Source: Streptosporangium sp. NBC_01495
GTDB taxonomy: Bacteria > Actinomycetota > Actinomycetes > Streptosporangiales > Streptosporangiaceae
NCBI RefSeq assembly: GCF_036250735.1
Contig: NZ_CP109431.1
Span: 294,304-358,303 of the forward strand
DNA length: 64,000 nucleotides
Direction of reading: 5' to 3'
Positions 37,191 through 45,399 of the stretch are shown here, in pieces. Under the pieces are notes generated by a model. The model did not search any database. It worked only from the letters and a program-made list of their open reading frames with translations, and was not told where the DNA came from. The stretch's first letter is position 1, and each line of letters opens with the position of its first letter. A program made the translations under genes and the position numbers.

Positions 37191-37669
37191 CACCCGGCTA
37201 TACCCCTGCGGCATCGCCACGGCTACGCCGTAGTCCTTCACCGTGACCTCCAAGCCCCAGCCGTTAAGACCGAACCTGGAGTTCCCCGCTCCGTGATGAG
37301 GGAGCGGGTACGCGCCGCCATCCAGCCCATATCCACCGGATTTGAGCTGGCGCCACGTCAAGAGGCGTAATGACACCGGTTCCTCGCGTATACCTTCCCG
37401 TCTCGCTCACCGCGCCCGGCCCATCCGGCAGTGCTGGACCGACGCGACTTTGTCGAGGCTGCTCCCACCCTCCCCGGCGACTCCCGGCTCAGGCTGCCTC
37501 CAGCTTCACCCCGCCGCTACGACGGCGGGGAGATGGACGGCCTTTCACCTCCATTCGGACAAACAGCGCCTCGTGGCGCACTAACGAACGCGGCACCTGC
37601 CGCCATACCTGTTCTGACCTGGGACGTTAGTGGCTCATCTTGAGCTCTGCTAGTGCTTCGCCTGATCGA

Positions 37670-37705
37670 GGCGCCGCTCTCCTAAGGCCCGGGGCGAGCG
37701 GCGCC
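37670..37705 (-). terminator. terminator of the coiled-coil gene
   Basis: GGCGCCGCT and AGCGGCGCC form a 9-bp stem just downstream of the stop at 37707. Confidence 0.65.
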
Positions 37706-37706
37706 G

Positions 37707-38966
37707 CTACGGGCTCTCGGCTGCGGCATCGCCGGGCGAGGAGGAGACGTTGAGCTCCGCGACTCGGTCGGCGTGGCGGCTGACCACATGCAGGGCGGCA
37801 GCCAGGGCGCGCGCGGTGGACAGGTCGTTCTGCTCGGGGACGCCATGGGGCAGGACGACCATCCCCTCCTCGGCCAGGACCGGGAGGTCGTCGTTGACCA
37901 TGATGCCCAGGGTGCCGTCGCCCAGGTCCTCCAGCGGCGGCAGTGGGGCGAGCAGTTGGCCGACCAGTTGCTCGCCCCACTGGGCGCGGCCGGCCAGCGC
38001 GTCGGCGCGGGCCTCAGTGATCTTGGTTGCGGCGCGGGCTTCGTCGCGCTCGCTCTGGGCGTGGCGCACAGCCGCATGCTCGCCATCGAGCTCGGCGCGC
38101 AGCTCGGTGATCTGCCCGGACAGCTCGGCGCGCACCGTGCCGGTCTCCGCGCGGGCCGTCTCGGCCGCAGCCAGCGCCTTGTCGCGGCCGGTCTCGGCGG
38201 CGTCGGCCCGGGCGATGGCGGCCTCCAGGTCCGCGCGCAGCTGGCCGATCTCGGTGCGGGCCTTCTCTGCGGCGAGCGTGCGCTCCTCCTTGGCCTGGGC
38301 CAGCGCGGTGTCCCGGTCGGCCACCTCGCTCGTCAGCTCGGTGATCCTGCGCTGCTGCTCGGCCGCCGCGGCGGCCATCTGCTCACGCTCCTTCGCCACC
38401 GCGGCGATGTCCCGCTCGGCCGTGCGCTTGACCTGCTCGGCGGCCAGCTCTGCCTCGGTGCGGCGGGTCTCGTGCTCGCCGACCGCGCGCCAGGCCTCTC
38501 GCTCGGAGTCCTGGGCACGCTGTTGCGCCGTGAGGGCCTCCCGTACTGCCGTTCGACTGTCGGTGATCGCGGTTTCGGCCTTCTCCTCGGCCTCGCGCTT
38601 GACCTGCTCGGCGGCCGCGACCTGCTCGTCGGCCTGCTTGATGGCCTCCTCCAGGTCGGCGTTGCGCGTCAGCAGGCGCTCGCGCAGCTCGGTCCGCAGC
38701 CGCAGCTGCTCGCGCAGGAGCGGGGCGTGCCGCTCATCGCACTCGACCAGCTGGGTCAGCAACTCGTCCACCGCGCTGCGGCCGTCGCGCAGGCGGGCGG
38801 CCTTGGCCTCGGCGGCGCAGGGCTTGTCCGGGCAGTACTTGGGGGTGCGGCCGGTGGGGTTGCGCCGGGTGAAGGAGTCGCCGCAGTGCTGGCAGGTGAG
38901 CCGTTCGGCGGCGGCGGCCGGAGGGGTGGACGGCGCCGACGGGGTGGGATCGGGTGGTGAGGTCAT
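37707..38966 (-). CDS. KfrA-like coiled-coil protein with N-terminal zinc finger
   Basis: The ATG at 38966 gives 419 residues. C25, C28, C45 and C50 (CQHCGDSF, then KYCPDKPC) make a small zinc finger. Residues about 60-345 are a long Ala/Glu/Arg coiled coil (EQVKREAEEKAETAITDSRT as one example). The C-terminus is globular (LEDLGDGTLGIMVNDDLPVL). This is the layout of KfrA and similar plasmid-borne coiled-coil DNA-binding proteins; the finger is extra. Palindromes upstream fit autorepression. A related 3' fragment lies at 40975-41557. The opposite strand is open but Ser-rich and unlikely. Confidence 0.7.
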   Translation of the reverse strand: MTSPPDPTPSAPSTPPAAAAERLTCQHCGDSFTRRNPTGRTPKYCPDKPCAAEAKAARLRDGRSAVDELLTQLVECDERHAPLLREQLRLRTELRERLLTRNADLEEAIKQADEQVAAAEQVKREAEEKAETAITDSRTAVREALTAQQRAQDSEREAWRAVGEHETRRTEAELAAEQVKRTAERDIAAVAKEREQMAAAAAEQQRRITELTSEVADRDTALAQAKEERTLAAEKARTEIGQLRADLEAAIARADAAETGRDKALAAAETARAETGTVRAELSGQITELRAELDGEHAAVRHAQSERDEARAATKITEARADALAGRAQWGEQLVGQLLAPLPPLEDLGDGTLGIMVNDDLPVLAEEGMVVLPHGVPEQNDLSTARALAAALHVVSRHADRVAELNVSSSPGDAAAESP

Positions 38967-38991
38967 GACGATCACCCTACCATCAGCCCTG

Positions 38992-39083
38992 TTTCCGGAA
39001 ATAGAAAACGTTAATTCTTTCCGGAAACTCCTAAATGATCTTTCATAACAATGTCCATTATCATGTAAGATCACTAACATGAT
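38992..39083. promoter_or_regulatory. divergent operator region
   Basis: TTTCCGGAAA occurs at 38992-39001 and 39018-39027 (26 bp apart), and ATCATGT, ten bases, ACATGAT at 39060-39083, the latter covering the ATG at 39079. The region is AT-rich. It lies between the divergent coiled-coil gene and the membrane protein operon and probably controls both. Confidence 0.7.
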
Positions 39084-39843
39084 CGATCCGCAGGCCGAGC
39101 CAAGCCCCTCCCGCCGCCGGTCCCTCCTGTCCCCGGCCGCACTCCTCGCCGGCGCCATCCTGGTGGCAGCCCCGGTCGCGGTGGCCTACGCTCACGGCGG
39201 CCGGGAGCAGGTCGAACGCCTCCTGCCTGTCCTCCAGTTTTTCGCCGCCCTGGCCGGGCTTGCCTTCGTCGTTTACGGCGTGTACCGAAGCACCTTCCGT
39301 GAACGACAGGAGACCCAGCGCGCCGAGCACGCCCGGCAAGCCCTGCAACAGGCGGAGACCTCCCTCGGCGAGGCCGACCGGCTGGCCCTGCCGGGATTGT
39401 GGGACGTGACCCACAAGCGACTGGACTACTACCACCAGATCGCCACCAGCCAAGCCCGACAAAGCTTCCGCAACGCCCAGATCGCCATGACCGTGGGTTT
39501 CGTGCTGCTGGTCGTCTTCGCCGTGCTGGCCCTCAGCGCCACCACCCCCACGGCCAGCATCGTCACCGGCGCCCTGGGCGCGGCCGCGGCCGCGTTCGCC
39601 GCCTACATCGGCCGCACCTTCGTCCGCTCCCAGGAAAGCGCGGCCGGCCACCTGCGCGCCTACTTCGACCAGCCACTGGAGTTCTCCCGCTACCTGGCCG
39701 CCGAGCGCCTGCTGGAGGCGATGGACGCCCTTGAGCCCGAACAGCGCGCCGCCATCGCCGGTGACCTGCTGCGCGCCATCGTCACCCCCGGCCAGCCCGC
39801 CCCCGGATCGTCGGCCACCGATGGTGCCAAGGAGCCCGCGTGA
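39079..39843 (+). CDS. TRADD-N-associated membrane domain protein
   Basis: 254 residues, no ribosome site, ATG inside a palindrome (probably leaderless). Four hydrophobic spans: about 18-38, 47-69, 134-153 and 160-178. Between them LWDVTHKRLDYYHQIATSQA (107-126) is the signature I associate with the TRADD-N-associated membrane domain, known from prokaryotic conflict and apoptosis-like systems. The C-terminal cytoplasmic part (YFDQPLEFSRYLAAERLLEA) may be the signalling end. The next gene overlaps by four bases, so a membrane protein and a recombinase are translated together. Confidence 0.65.
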   Translation: MIDPQAEPSPSRRRSLLSPAALLAGAILVAAPVAVAYAHGGREQVERLLPVLQFFAALAGLAFVVYGVYRSTFRERQETQRAEHARQALQQAETSLGEADRLALPGLWDVTHKRLDYYHQIATSQARQSFRNAQIAMTVGFVLLVVFAVLALSATTPTASIVTGALGAAAAAFAAYIGRTFVRSQESAAGHLRAYFDQPLEFSRYLAAERLLEAMDALEPEQRAAIAGDLLRAIVTPGQPAPGSSATDGAKEPA

Positions 39844-40970
39844 GCACCGACCTCGCCCCTGCCACCACCACCCTTCTCACCCCCGTCCCCGTCCCCGTCG
39901 CCGCGCCCGGCATCGTGCTGCGCGGCACGCCGCCGGCCCGTGATGAGTACGAGCTGGCCGCCCGGATGCGCGTCACCGGCCTGGAGCCCCGCGCGCTGCC
40001 CGCCACGGCGGCCTGGCTGTCCAGCGAAAAACGCAGCTCCCCGCACACCCGGCGCAGCTACTCCAAACACCTCTCCTGGTGGCTGGCCTACCTCGAGGTC
40101 CGCGGCCTGGACGAGATGGACGTCGCGCCGATGGAGGCCGACCTGTACGGCGCCGCGCTGCGCGAAGTGGGCCTGGCTGCGGCGACCCGCGAGCAGCGCA
40201 TCTCCGCGGCCTCTTCCTGGTATCGCTACCTGATGCGCGCGGGCGTCGCCATCCGCAACCCCTTCACCGACATGGAACGCGCCCAACCCCCCGCGCGCTC
40301 CAAGACCCGCGGCCTGGCCAAGGCCGAGCTGGACCGGATGCTCGCCTGGGCCCACACCCAGGCCGACGCGATCGCCGCCGCCCACGCCCAGGGCCGGGCC
40401 GCGCCCTCCCGGGTCCGCGACAGCGCGCGAGCGTACGCGATGCTCTGCCTGTTCATGATCACCGCCTGCCGGGTCGGCGGCATCATCGACGCCCAGCTGT
40501 CCTCCCTCGGCCACGACGCCGGCCACCGGGTCATCGACCTGCCGACCAAGGGACGCCAAGGCACGACGCTGCGCGCGGCGATCCCGCCGTACGCCAGCGC
40601 CGCCCTGGACCGCTACCTCGAACTGCGCGGCCCCGAGCAGGGCCCGCTGTTTCGCACCGACACCGGCCGCCCGCTGGACCAGCCCGCCATCTTCCGCAAG
40701 CTCCGCGAGATCGCGCGCAAGGCACAGGTGGCCACCTGGGATCAGCTTTCGCCGCACTCCCTGCGCCACTCGGTCGCGACCTACCTGCTCGGCCAGGGCG
40801 AACCGCTGCATTACGTGCAAGACCTGCTCGGCCACGCCGACCCGCGCACCACCCGCCGCTACGACCTGGCCCACGCCGCCCTGGAGCGGTCCCCGGCCTA
40901 CCGGCTCGGCCAAGCCTTCGCCCAGGGTGAAACCCACGCGCTGCAGATGATCACGGACTCCCGTACCTAG
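39840..40970 (+). CDS. tyrosine recombinase (integrase)
   Basis: 376 residues. The GTG overlaps the TGA of the membrane protein gene (GTGA). An N-terminal SAM-like core-binding domain (SPHTRRSYSKHLSWWLAYLE) precedes the catalytic boxes: R in ITACRVGGIIDAQ, K in PTKGRQGT, HSLRHSVATYLLG (H-x-x-R), LLGHADPRTTRRYD (H/W box and the nucleophile Tyr). All catalytic residues are present. A DNA-cutting enzyme translated with a membrane protein is odd for an ordinary integrase. A fragment of the coiled-coil gene begins within 10 bp of its stop. Confidence 0.85.
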   Translation: MSTDLAPATTTLLTPVPVPVAAPGIVLRGTPPARDEYELAARMRVTGLEPRALPATAAWLSSEKRSSPHTRRSYSKHLSWWLAYLEVRGLDEMDVAPMEADLYGAALREVGLAAATREQRISAASSWYRYLMRAGVAIRNPFTDMERAQPPARSKTRGLAKAELDRMLAWAHTQADAIAAAHAQGRAAPSRVRDSARAYAMLCLFMITACRVGGIIDAQLSSLGHDAGHRVIDLPTKGRQGTTLRAAIPPYASAALDRYLELRGPEQGPLFRTDTGRPLDQPAIFRKLREIARKAQVATWDQLSPHSLRHSVATYLLGQGEPLHYVQDLLGHADPRTTRRYDLAHAALERSPAYRLGQAFAQGETHALQMITDSRT

Positions 40971-40974
40971 ATCC

Positions 40975-41557
40975 GGTCCCCGATCGCAGCGCCGGAGACC
41001 GCCCCCAGGCCGAGAGCGCCCTGGCCGCGCAGGCCCGTGCCGCGGCTACCGAGCGCGAGCAGGTCGCCACCGCGCACGCCGACCTGCAGACCCGCCTCAC
41101 TCAGCTGTACGAGGCCCTGGGCGCAGTCGACGACGCCCGCGCCGCCATCGATGCGGTGCGCACCGAGCTGGCTGGTCAGTTTGATGCCGTGCGCCGCGCC
41201 CAGGGCGAGCGCGCCGCGGCCCGGGTCGCCGAGGTGCGCGCCGACGCGCTGGCCGAGCAGGCCCGGCGCGACGCGCACCGGGTCGACCAGCTCCTCGCGA
41301 CGGCGCCGCCAATGGAGGACCTGGACGGCACCCCGGGCATCCTGGTCGACGGCCGCCTGCCGGTCCTGGCCGAGGCGGGCATGGTCATCTTGCCTCAGGG
41401 GGTTCCCAAGCAGAGCTCCCCCGCCCTGGCGCTCGCCCTGCAGGCGGTCGGCCGCCACGCCGACCGGGCCGGTGCCGACCGCACCGCCTCCTCCCCGGCC
41501 GGCGGCGCGGCCGCCGCGCCGCTCACCGGCCTCGAGGAACATCGGGGCAGCCAATAG
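40975..41557 (+). pseudogene. 3' fragment of a KfrA-like coiled-coil gene
   Basis: Plus-strand reading AAQARAAATEREQVATAHAD, then RAQGERAAARVAEVRADALA, then PPMEDLDGTPGILVDGRLPV. It matches the C-terminal third of the intact protein at 37707-38966 (there LPPLEDLGDGTLGIMVNDDL). The N-terminal zinc finger and most of the coil are missing. No ATG starts it; the frame begins at the integrase stop. It suggests recombination between two copies of the gene or that the integrase gene landed inside one. Confidence 0.65.
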
Positions 41558-41655
41558 CGCTACCAGCCGGTAACGTCCGTTGACTCGACAGCGCCTCTTT
41601 CTGACCTGGGCTTGGGGGGCTGCTTCGTACCGCGAGCAGGTAGGCGCATGCTGGA

Positions 41656-41955
41656 GTGGTGACCGTCTCGCGCCACTGCTCCTGGTGTCGGGCGGTGCTG
41701 GGAGCGGACGCTCATCCCCGGCGCCGGTATTGCTCCGGCGCCTGTGTCGCACGGGCATGGCGGGCTCGCCAGCGCAAGGAAGAGGTGTTCCAGCGCGCGG
41801 TGACTTCGGCGTCGATCGCCGGGTTGCGCCGCTGGCTCTGCCCGATGTGTGGACAGGTGCGGGAGCTGTGGAGCCGGTCTGATGCCCGTTATTGCTCGAA
41901 TGCCTGCCGGACCCGGGCATGGCGGAGACGGCGAGAGGAACCTTATGGATCATGA
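41656..41955 (+). CDS. small double zinc-ribbon protein
   Basis: A GTG start (a second GTG follows) gives 99 residues. Two CxxC...CxxxC motifs: CSWCRAVLGADAHPR, RRYCSGAC and CPMCGQVRELWSRSD, ARYCSNAC. Arg-rich between them, and no other domain. Such small zinc proteins are common on actinomycete mobile DNA; DNA binding likely. It ends within the left arm of the inverted repeat at 41947. Confidence 0.65.
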   Translation: MVTVSRHCSWCRAVLGADAHPRRRYCSGACVARAWRARQRKEEVFQRAVTSASIAGLRRWLCPMCGQVRELWSRSDARYCSNACRTRAWRRRREEPYGS

Positions 41956-42016
41956 CGGTTAGCCGTCACCAAACCGGCCCGGAAACTGTTCTCGTGACGG
42001 CTAACCGTCATGATCC
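41947..42016. repeat. 23-bp perfect inverted repeat between convergent genes
   Basis: Arms 41947-41969 and 41994-42016 are identical inverted copies, 24-base spacer. Each arm itself contains the palindromic word TGACGGTTAGCCGTCA. It can act as a bidirectional terminator, or as two operators; convergent genes flank it. Confidence 0.6.
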
Positions 42017-42045
42017 TGGCCCGCGATAATGCCGCTTATCACGGC

Positions 42046-42243
42046 TCAGAACGCTCCTCTGGCACGGCGAGCACGCCGCCGCTGGGCGGCGCGACGGTCG
42101 GCGATGCGCAGCACCGGCGCGAGTTCCTCCCAGGTGACCCCAGCCCGGCGGGCCACGTCGATCAGGTCGGGTTCGGCGTCGGCCAGCCAGTCCCGCAGCG
42201 TCGCCAGCAATGTGAGCTCGGCCAGTGCCTCGTCCCAGGTCAG
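42046..42243 (-). CDS. small DNA-binding protein, atypical start
   Basis: 65 residues, LTWDEALAELTLLATLRDWL, then ARRAGVTWEELAPVLRIADR, ending in an Arg-rich tail. It is a two-helix DNA-binding motif of a type common in actinomycetes. The frame has no ATG, GTG or TTG; the first codon could be CTG at 42243, coupled to the stop of the upstream gene. The reading is coding-like. Confidence 0.5.
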   Translation of the reverse strand: MTWDEALAELTLLATLRDWLADAEPDLIDVARRAGVTWEELAPVLRIADRRAAQRRRARRARGAF

Positions 42244-42617
42244 GATAGATAGCTCACCGCTACTTTGCGGCTGGGCGTAGCTTTACGAGTTCCGGGCCTT
42301 AAGTAGGGGTCGACGCCGAACCGACGGACGAAGTCCTGGTGGACCAGAATGCTGAGCTGGCCGCCCTTGGTCCGCTTGGCGAACCACTCCAGCGCCTCGG
42401 CCCACGCGGCCGCAGCCGGGTCGGCGCTGTCGGCCAGCGCCGCGGCGTACTCCTCGGCCCAGCCGCGGACCTGCGCGCGGGCGTCTGCGCTGGGGCCGTC
42501 GTCGAGGGTGTCGATGAGCAGCCGCATGATCGTCTTGTCCCGGGTCTCACCGGGCAGCGCCCGGCGCTCGAGCAGCGGCCCGTGGTAGTCGTCCAGTTCG
42601 GGAAGCTCGTGGGGCAT
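42240..42617 (-). CDS. hypothetical protein
   Basis: The ATG at 42617 gives 125 residues, MPHELPELDDYHGPLLERRA, with ADPAAAAWAEALEWFAKRTK and LSILVHQDFVRRFGVDPYLR. The frame is open upstream but Arg-rich. It overlaps the small DNA-binding gene by four bases, so the pair is probably a unit. No toxin or antitoxin motif is clear. Confidence 0.6.
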   Translation of the reverse strand: MPHELPELDDYHGPLLERRALPGETRDKTIMRLLIDTLDDGPSADARAQVRGWAEEYAAALADSADPAAAAWAEALEWFAKRTKGGQLSILVHQDFVRRFGVDPYLRPGTRKATPSRKVAVSYLS

Positions 42618-42720
42618 CTCGGCACTCCGATGTGACAGTGAGTGTATCGCCTTCGAGCGTAGTGGCCGGTGCCGACAGTCCTGGTGGGAACGCGGACGCC
42701 GGTGGTGTCCGGGTGTGGTC

Positions 42721-42749
42721 GTGACAGGAAATGGGCTATTCCCTGTCAC
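42721..42749. terminator. hairpin between two minus-strand genes
   Basis: GTGACAGG, 13 bases, CCTGTCAC: an 8-bp stem between the NYN gene stop (42775) and the start of the 42617 gene. It is either the NYN terminator or an operator of the next gene. Confidence 0.5.
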
Positions 42750-42774
42750 ATCAAGGCTCTGTCCGCCGTCGTGT

Positions 42775-43542
42775 TCAGGCGGGGGCGGGCCGCGGGCGGC
42801 GGTTGTCGCGGACGTAGATCATGGTGGCTTTCCCGGTGCTGGAGCGCCGGTCCACGTCGAACAGGGTCGTGGCGGCCATCAGCTCGCTGAGCTTGCCGTA
42901 GCCATAGGTGCGGGAGTCGAAGTCGGGCCGCTGTTTGGTGATGCTGTTGCCGACGTTGGCCAGGCGCGCCCAGCCGTCGTCATCGGAGTCGGCCTCGACG
43001 GCGTTGCGCAGCAGGTTCACCAGCGCGGTGTCTCCCTTGAGGCCGGCGGCCGGGGTCGGGGCGGCTGGCCCGGCGGCGGTGTCAGCCGGGCCGGTGAGGT
43101 TCTCCAAATAGATGAACTTGTCGCAGGCCGCAACGAACGGCTTGGGGGTCTTGCGTTCTCCGAACCCGTACACCGTGAGCCCCGATTCACGCAGCCGCTG
43201 GGCCAGACGGGTGAAGTCGGAGTCGGAGGAGACCAGGCAGAACCCGTCCAACCGGTCGGAGTACAGCAGGTCCATCGCGTCGATGACCAGTGCGGCGTCG
43301 GTGGCATTCTTGCCGGTGGTGTAAGCGAACTGCTGCATGGGCTGGATCGACTGGGCCAGGAGGTGCTCCTTCCAGCCCCGCAGACCGGTGCCGGTCCAGT
43401 CGCCGTAGGCGCGTTTGACGTGCGCAGTGCCATATTTGGCGACCTCGGCCATCAGGCTGTCGGCTACCGACGCCGAGACGTTGTCGGCGTCGACCAGTAC
43501 GGCCAGCTTCGCCGACGGACCGATCGAGGTGTCATTGGCCAT
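42775..43542 (-). CDS. NYN-domain (LabA/DUF88-type) protein with LOTUS-like C-terminus
   Basis: 255 residues with GGAG nine bases upstream. NYN/PIN-type nuclease motifs: LAVLVDADNVSASVADSLMA (acidic D-x-D), NATDAALVIDAMDLLYS, FCLVSSDSDFTRLAQRLRES and KFIYLENL. The catalytic acidic residues are present. The C-terminal part (GDTALVNLLRNAVEADSDDD to TYGYGKLSELMAATTLFDV) resembles an OST-HTH/LOTUS RNA-binding domain. The fold acts as a metal-dependent RNase; substrate unknown. Stands alone. Confidence 0.8.
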   Translation of the reverse strand: MANDTSIGPSAKLAVLVDADNVSASVADSLMAEVAKYGTAHVKRAYGDWTGTGLRGWKEHLLAQSIQPMQQFAYTTGKNATDAALVIDAMDLLYSDRLDGFCLVSSDSDFTRLAQRLRESGLTVYGFGERKTPKPFVAACDKFIYLENLTGPADTAAGPAAPTPAAGLKGDTALVNLLRNAVEADSDDDGWARLANVGNSITKQRPDFDSRTYGYGKLSELMAATTLFDVDRRSSTGKATMIYVRDNRRPRPAPA

Positions 43543-43588
43543 GAGGGGTTTCTCCAGGAGGATGCGGGGATGTGGGATCGAAGGCGGG

Positions 43589-43750
43589 TCAGATCTCCTT
43601 TATCGTCCCCGGCCGTTCAGAGGGTTTCTCGGAAAGGTCGGGGACCACGCCGAGGTCGCGGAGTCCTTCGACGGGGGCGCAGGAGGCGATGGAGTAGCGG
43701 CCCAGGCAGTTGAGGTGGGCGTGGCCGAGCGGGTTGAGCCGAGCGGCGCG
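43589..43750 (-). pseudogene. tnpA: Tn3-family transposase remnant (C-terminal 53 residues)
   Basis: Reads AARLNPLGHAHLNCLGRYSI and ends in TGA at 43589. Tn3-family transposases end in this LSPLxHxHxNxLGRYxF pattern. The upstream part is missing and no terminal inverted repeat was found. It is the only trace of a Tn3 element here. Confidence 0.7.
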
Positions 43751-44421
43751 CCCAGGCCGCCGAACAGTGCGAGGCCACCGCCCAACAGACGATCAGCAGG
43801 CTGCTCACCCCGCCGGCGTCCCCGGACGACGCACCGAGCGCAGGGGCGCCCGACGCCCGGCGGCGCGAGGACCCTGCGGCCGGGCCGTGAGGGAGGCGCG
43901 CTCCCCCGCTGGCGGCAATCGAATCGTCATGCGACGCGACGGTGTGCCCGTCGAAGGTAGACGCATCGTCGCGTCAGGAATGGGGCTCCATCAGCGGTTC
44001 TGGCCGTCGAAATCACGGCCTTCCGCCGGAAGCAGCGTGCGCAGGTCCTGCGTTACCTAGGCGGCAAGAACCTAGCCGTCCAGGGAAGTCCACCGATGCC
44101 GGGCTCCTACCGAGGGCGAGCCCACCATGACGCGCTCGCGTGCCCCGAAGACGGTCGTTGGGACACTGACCTGCCAGCGCGCAACGGCGGGCCGGGGGAC
44201 CAACCGTACGGGGATCTCGGATTCGCATCCGCGGCGCAGCATGCCCGGTCCTGCGAGGCAGGACCCGAAGCCCTCACCCATGTCCGGGCCGGCCGTGGTG
44301 ACCCAAAGGGGTGGCAGGATCGGCTGAACCGGCCGGTGGCACTTTTCGCAGCCCGCCCCAGGGATGGCCTAATGCCATCATTAATGGCGCATACCCGGCG
44401 GGTTTCTTCTATGGTGACTGC
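43751..44421. other. gap without a gene
   Basis: No frame with coding character in 670 bp after the Tn3 remnant. GCCAT-CATTA-ATGGC (44371-44385) is a palindrome upstream of the gene at 44422 and may be its operator. Confidence 0.4.
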
Positions 44422-45345
44422 ATGCCCCGTTCATTGTCAGATATCCCAGTCGAGACGTGCTGTGAGCCGACGGAGCATGTCGTCACCGTCATGTGGGAAC
44501 CGGACTGTGAAGAGTCGGACTGTGCGGAGCCGGACTGCGACCCCGAGGCCGGGTATTGGTTCGCCGCGTGCGGTTTCAGCGATTTCCTCGTTGATGCTCC
44601 AGACCACCGCCACGATGAGTTATGGGCACTGGCCGAGCGGCACGAGAAGGATCCGACCGTCGGCCGTGGCCTGGACAGGCTTCCCGAGGCTACAGAGGCG
44701 ATCGGTGACAGCCAGACCCGGGCAGATCGGGCCGCACCCCAGCGGCCGGCCTCCCGTAAACGGTCCCGCGCCGGGCGCGGCGGCCGATCTGCTTCCTCGA
44801 TGACGAGTGAGGTTTCCCCGCTGACCAGCAGTGACCTGCGGGCCATGCTGAAGAAGTTCGGCATCACCAACGCCGATATCGCCAAAGACGCCAAGCCATT
44901 GGTCCGCCTGCGCATGTGCCAGACGCTGCTCGGGGCAGCTGAGGCCCAGGTCTTGTACGCCGAAGTCGAAGCGCGCGAGGCCGGGATCGATGCTGCTGCG
45001 ATCGACGACGCGCACGTCATGGCGTGGATCGGGGCCGGCGTGACCGAGGGGTCCGCGCCGCTGCATCTGCAGGCCCGCACCATGAGCCTGCTGGCCCTGC
45101 TCGACCAGCTGGCGTCCGGTTCACGCGCCGCCGGTGCCGATCCGGTGCTCGCCGCCGCCGTGTACGCCTGCGCGGGCCTGGCCGAACTGTTGGGCGTGCA
45201 CTCCGCGGGTGCCGAGACCGGTGATAAGGCCGACCGGCCCGAGCGGCTTGCCGAGACCGTCCGGCTTCTGCGGCGGGCCGCTGAGCTCGTCAATCGACAT
45301 GGTGGCGGCGCCGCCACCGCGGTGCCGAGCGGCATCGCGGGCTGA
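44422..45345 (+). CDS. hypothetical protein
   Basis: The ATG at 44422 gives 307 residues, MPRSLSDIPVETCCEPTEHV. The N-terminal part is Cys-rich and acidic (CEESDCAEPDCDPEAGYWF), then an Arg/Ser linker, then a helical domain: TSSDLRAMLKKFGITNADIA, QTLLGAAEAQVLYAEVEARE, and LLALLDQLASGSRAAGADPV. It could bind metal through the Cys cluster. No family recognised. Confidence 0.6.
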   Translation: MPRSLSDIPVETCCEPTEHVVTVMWEPDCEESDCAEPDCDPEAGYWFAACGFSDFLVDAPDHRHDELWALAERHEKDPTVGRGLDRLPEATEAIGDSQTRADRAAPQRPASRKRSRAGRGGRSASSMTSEVSPLTSSDLRAMLKKFGITNADIAKDAKPLVRLRMCQTLLGAAEAQVLYAEVEAREAGIDAAAIDDAHVMAWIGAGVTEGSAPLHLQARTMSLLALLDQLASGSRAAGADPVLAAAVYACAGLAELLGVHSAGAETGDKADRPERLAETVRLLRRAAELVNRHGGGAATAVPSGIAG

Positions 45346-45399
45346 GAACCTGCGTGCTCTCGCAGCCAGAACCCGAACTGACATCGCACGGGAGGCATC

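Larger units (their letters stand above)
32871..37581 (-). mobile_element. outer group II intron, split by an inner intron
   Basis: The 5' end is taken as GTGCGCC read from 37581 leftward on the minus strand. The RNA domain I continues to 37191, is interrupted by the inner intron, and resumes at about 34648 down to the reverse transcriptase gene. A domain V-like hairpin (GAGCGCCCGGTGCG, GGAGAC tip, CGCACGCCGGGTGC) lies at about 32909-32944, followed by a domain VI-like GGGAAACCC stem. The 3' end near 32871 is estimated. The intron sits 117 bp past the KfrA-like gene's terminator, a typical harmless target. Confidence 0.7.

Noticed and set aside
37122..37376. An 84-codon minus-strand protein
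   Set aside because: It lies in the RNA domain of the group II introns and is a common false gene there.
37750..39048. A 432-codon plus-strand frame opposite the coiled-coil gene
   Set aside because: Ser/Ala/Arg-rich mirror of a coiled coil; the minus-strand gene has domains, operator and terminator.
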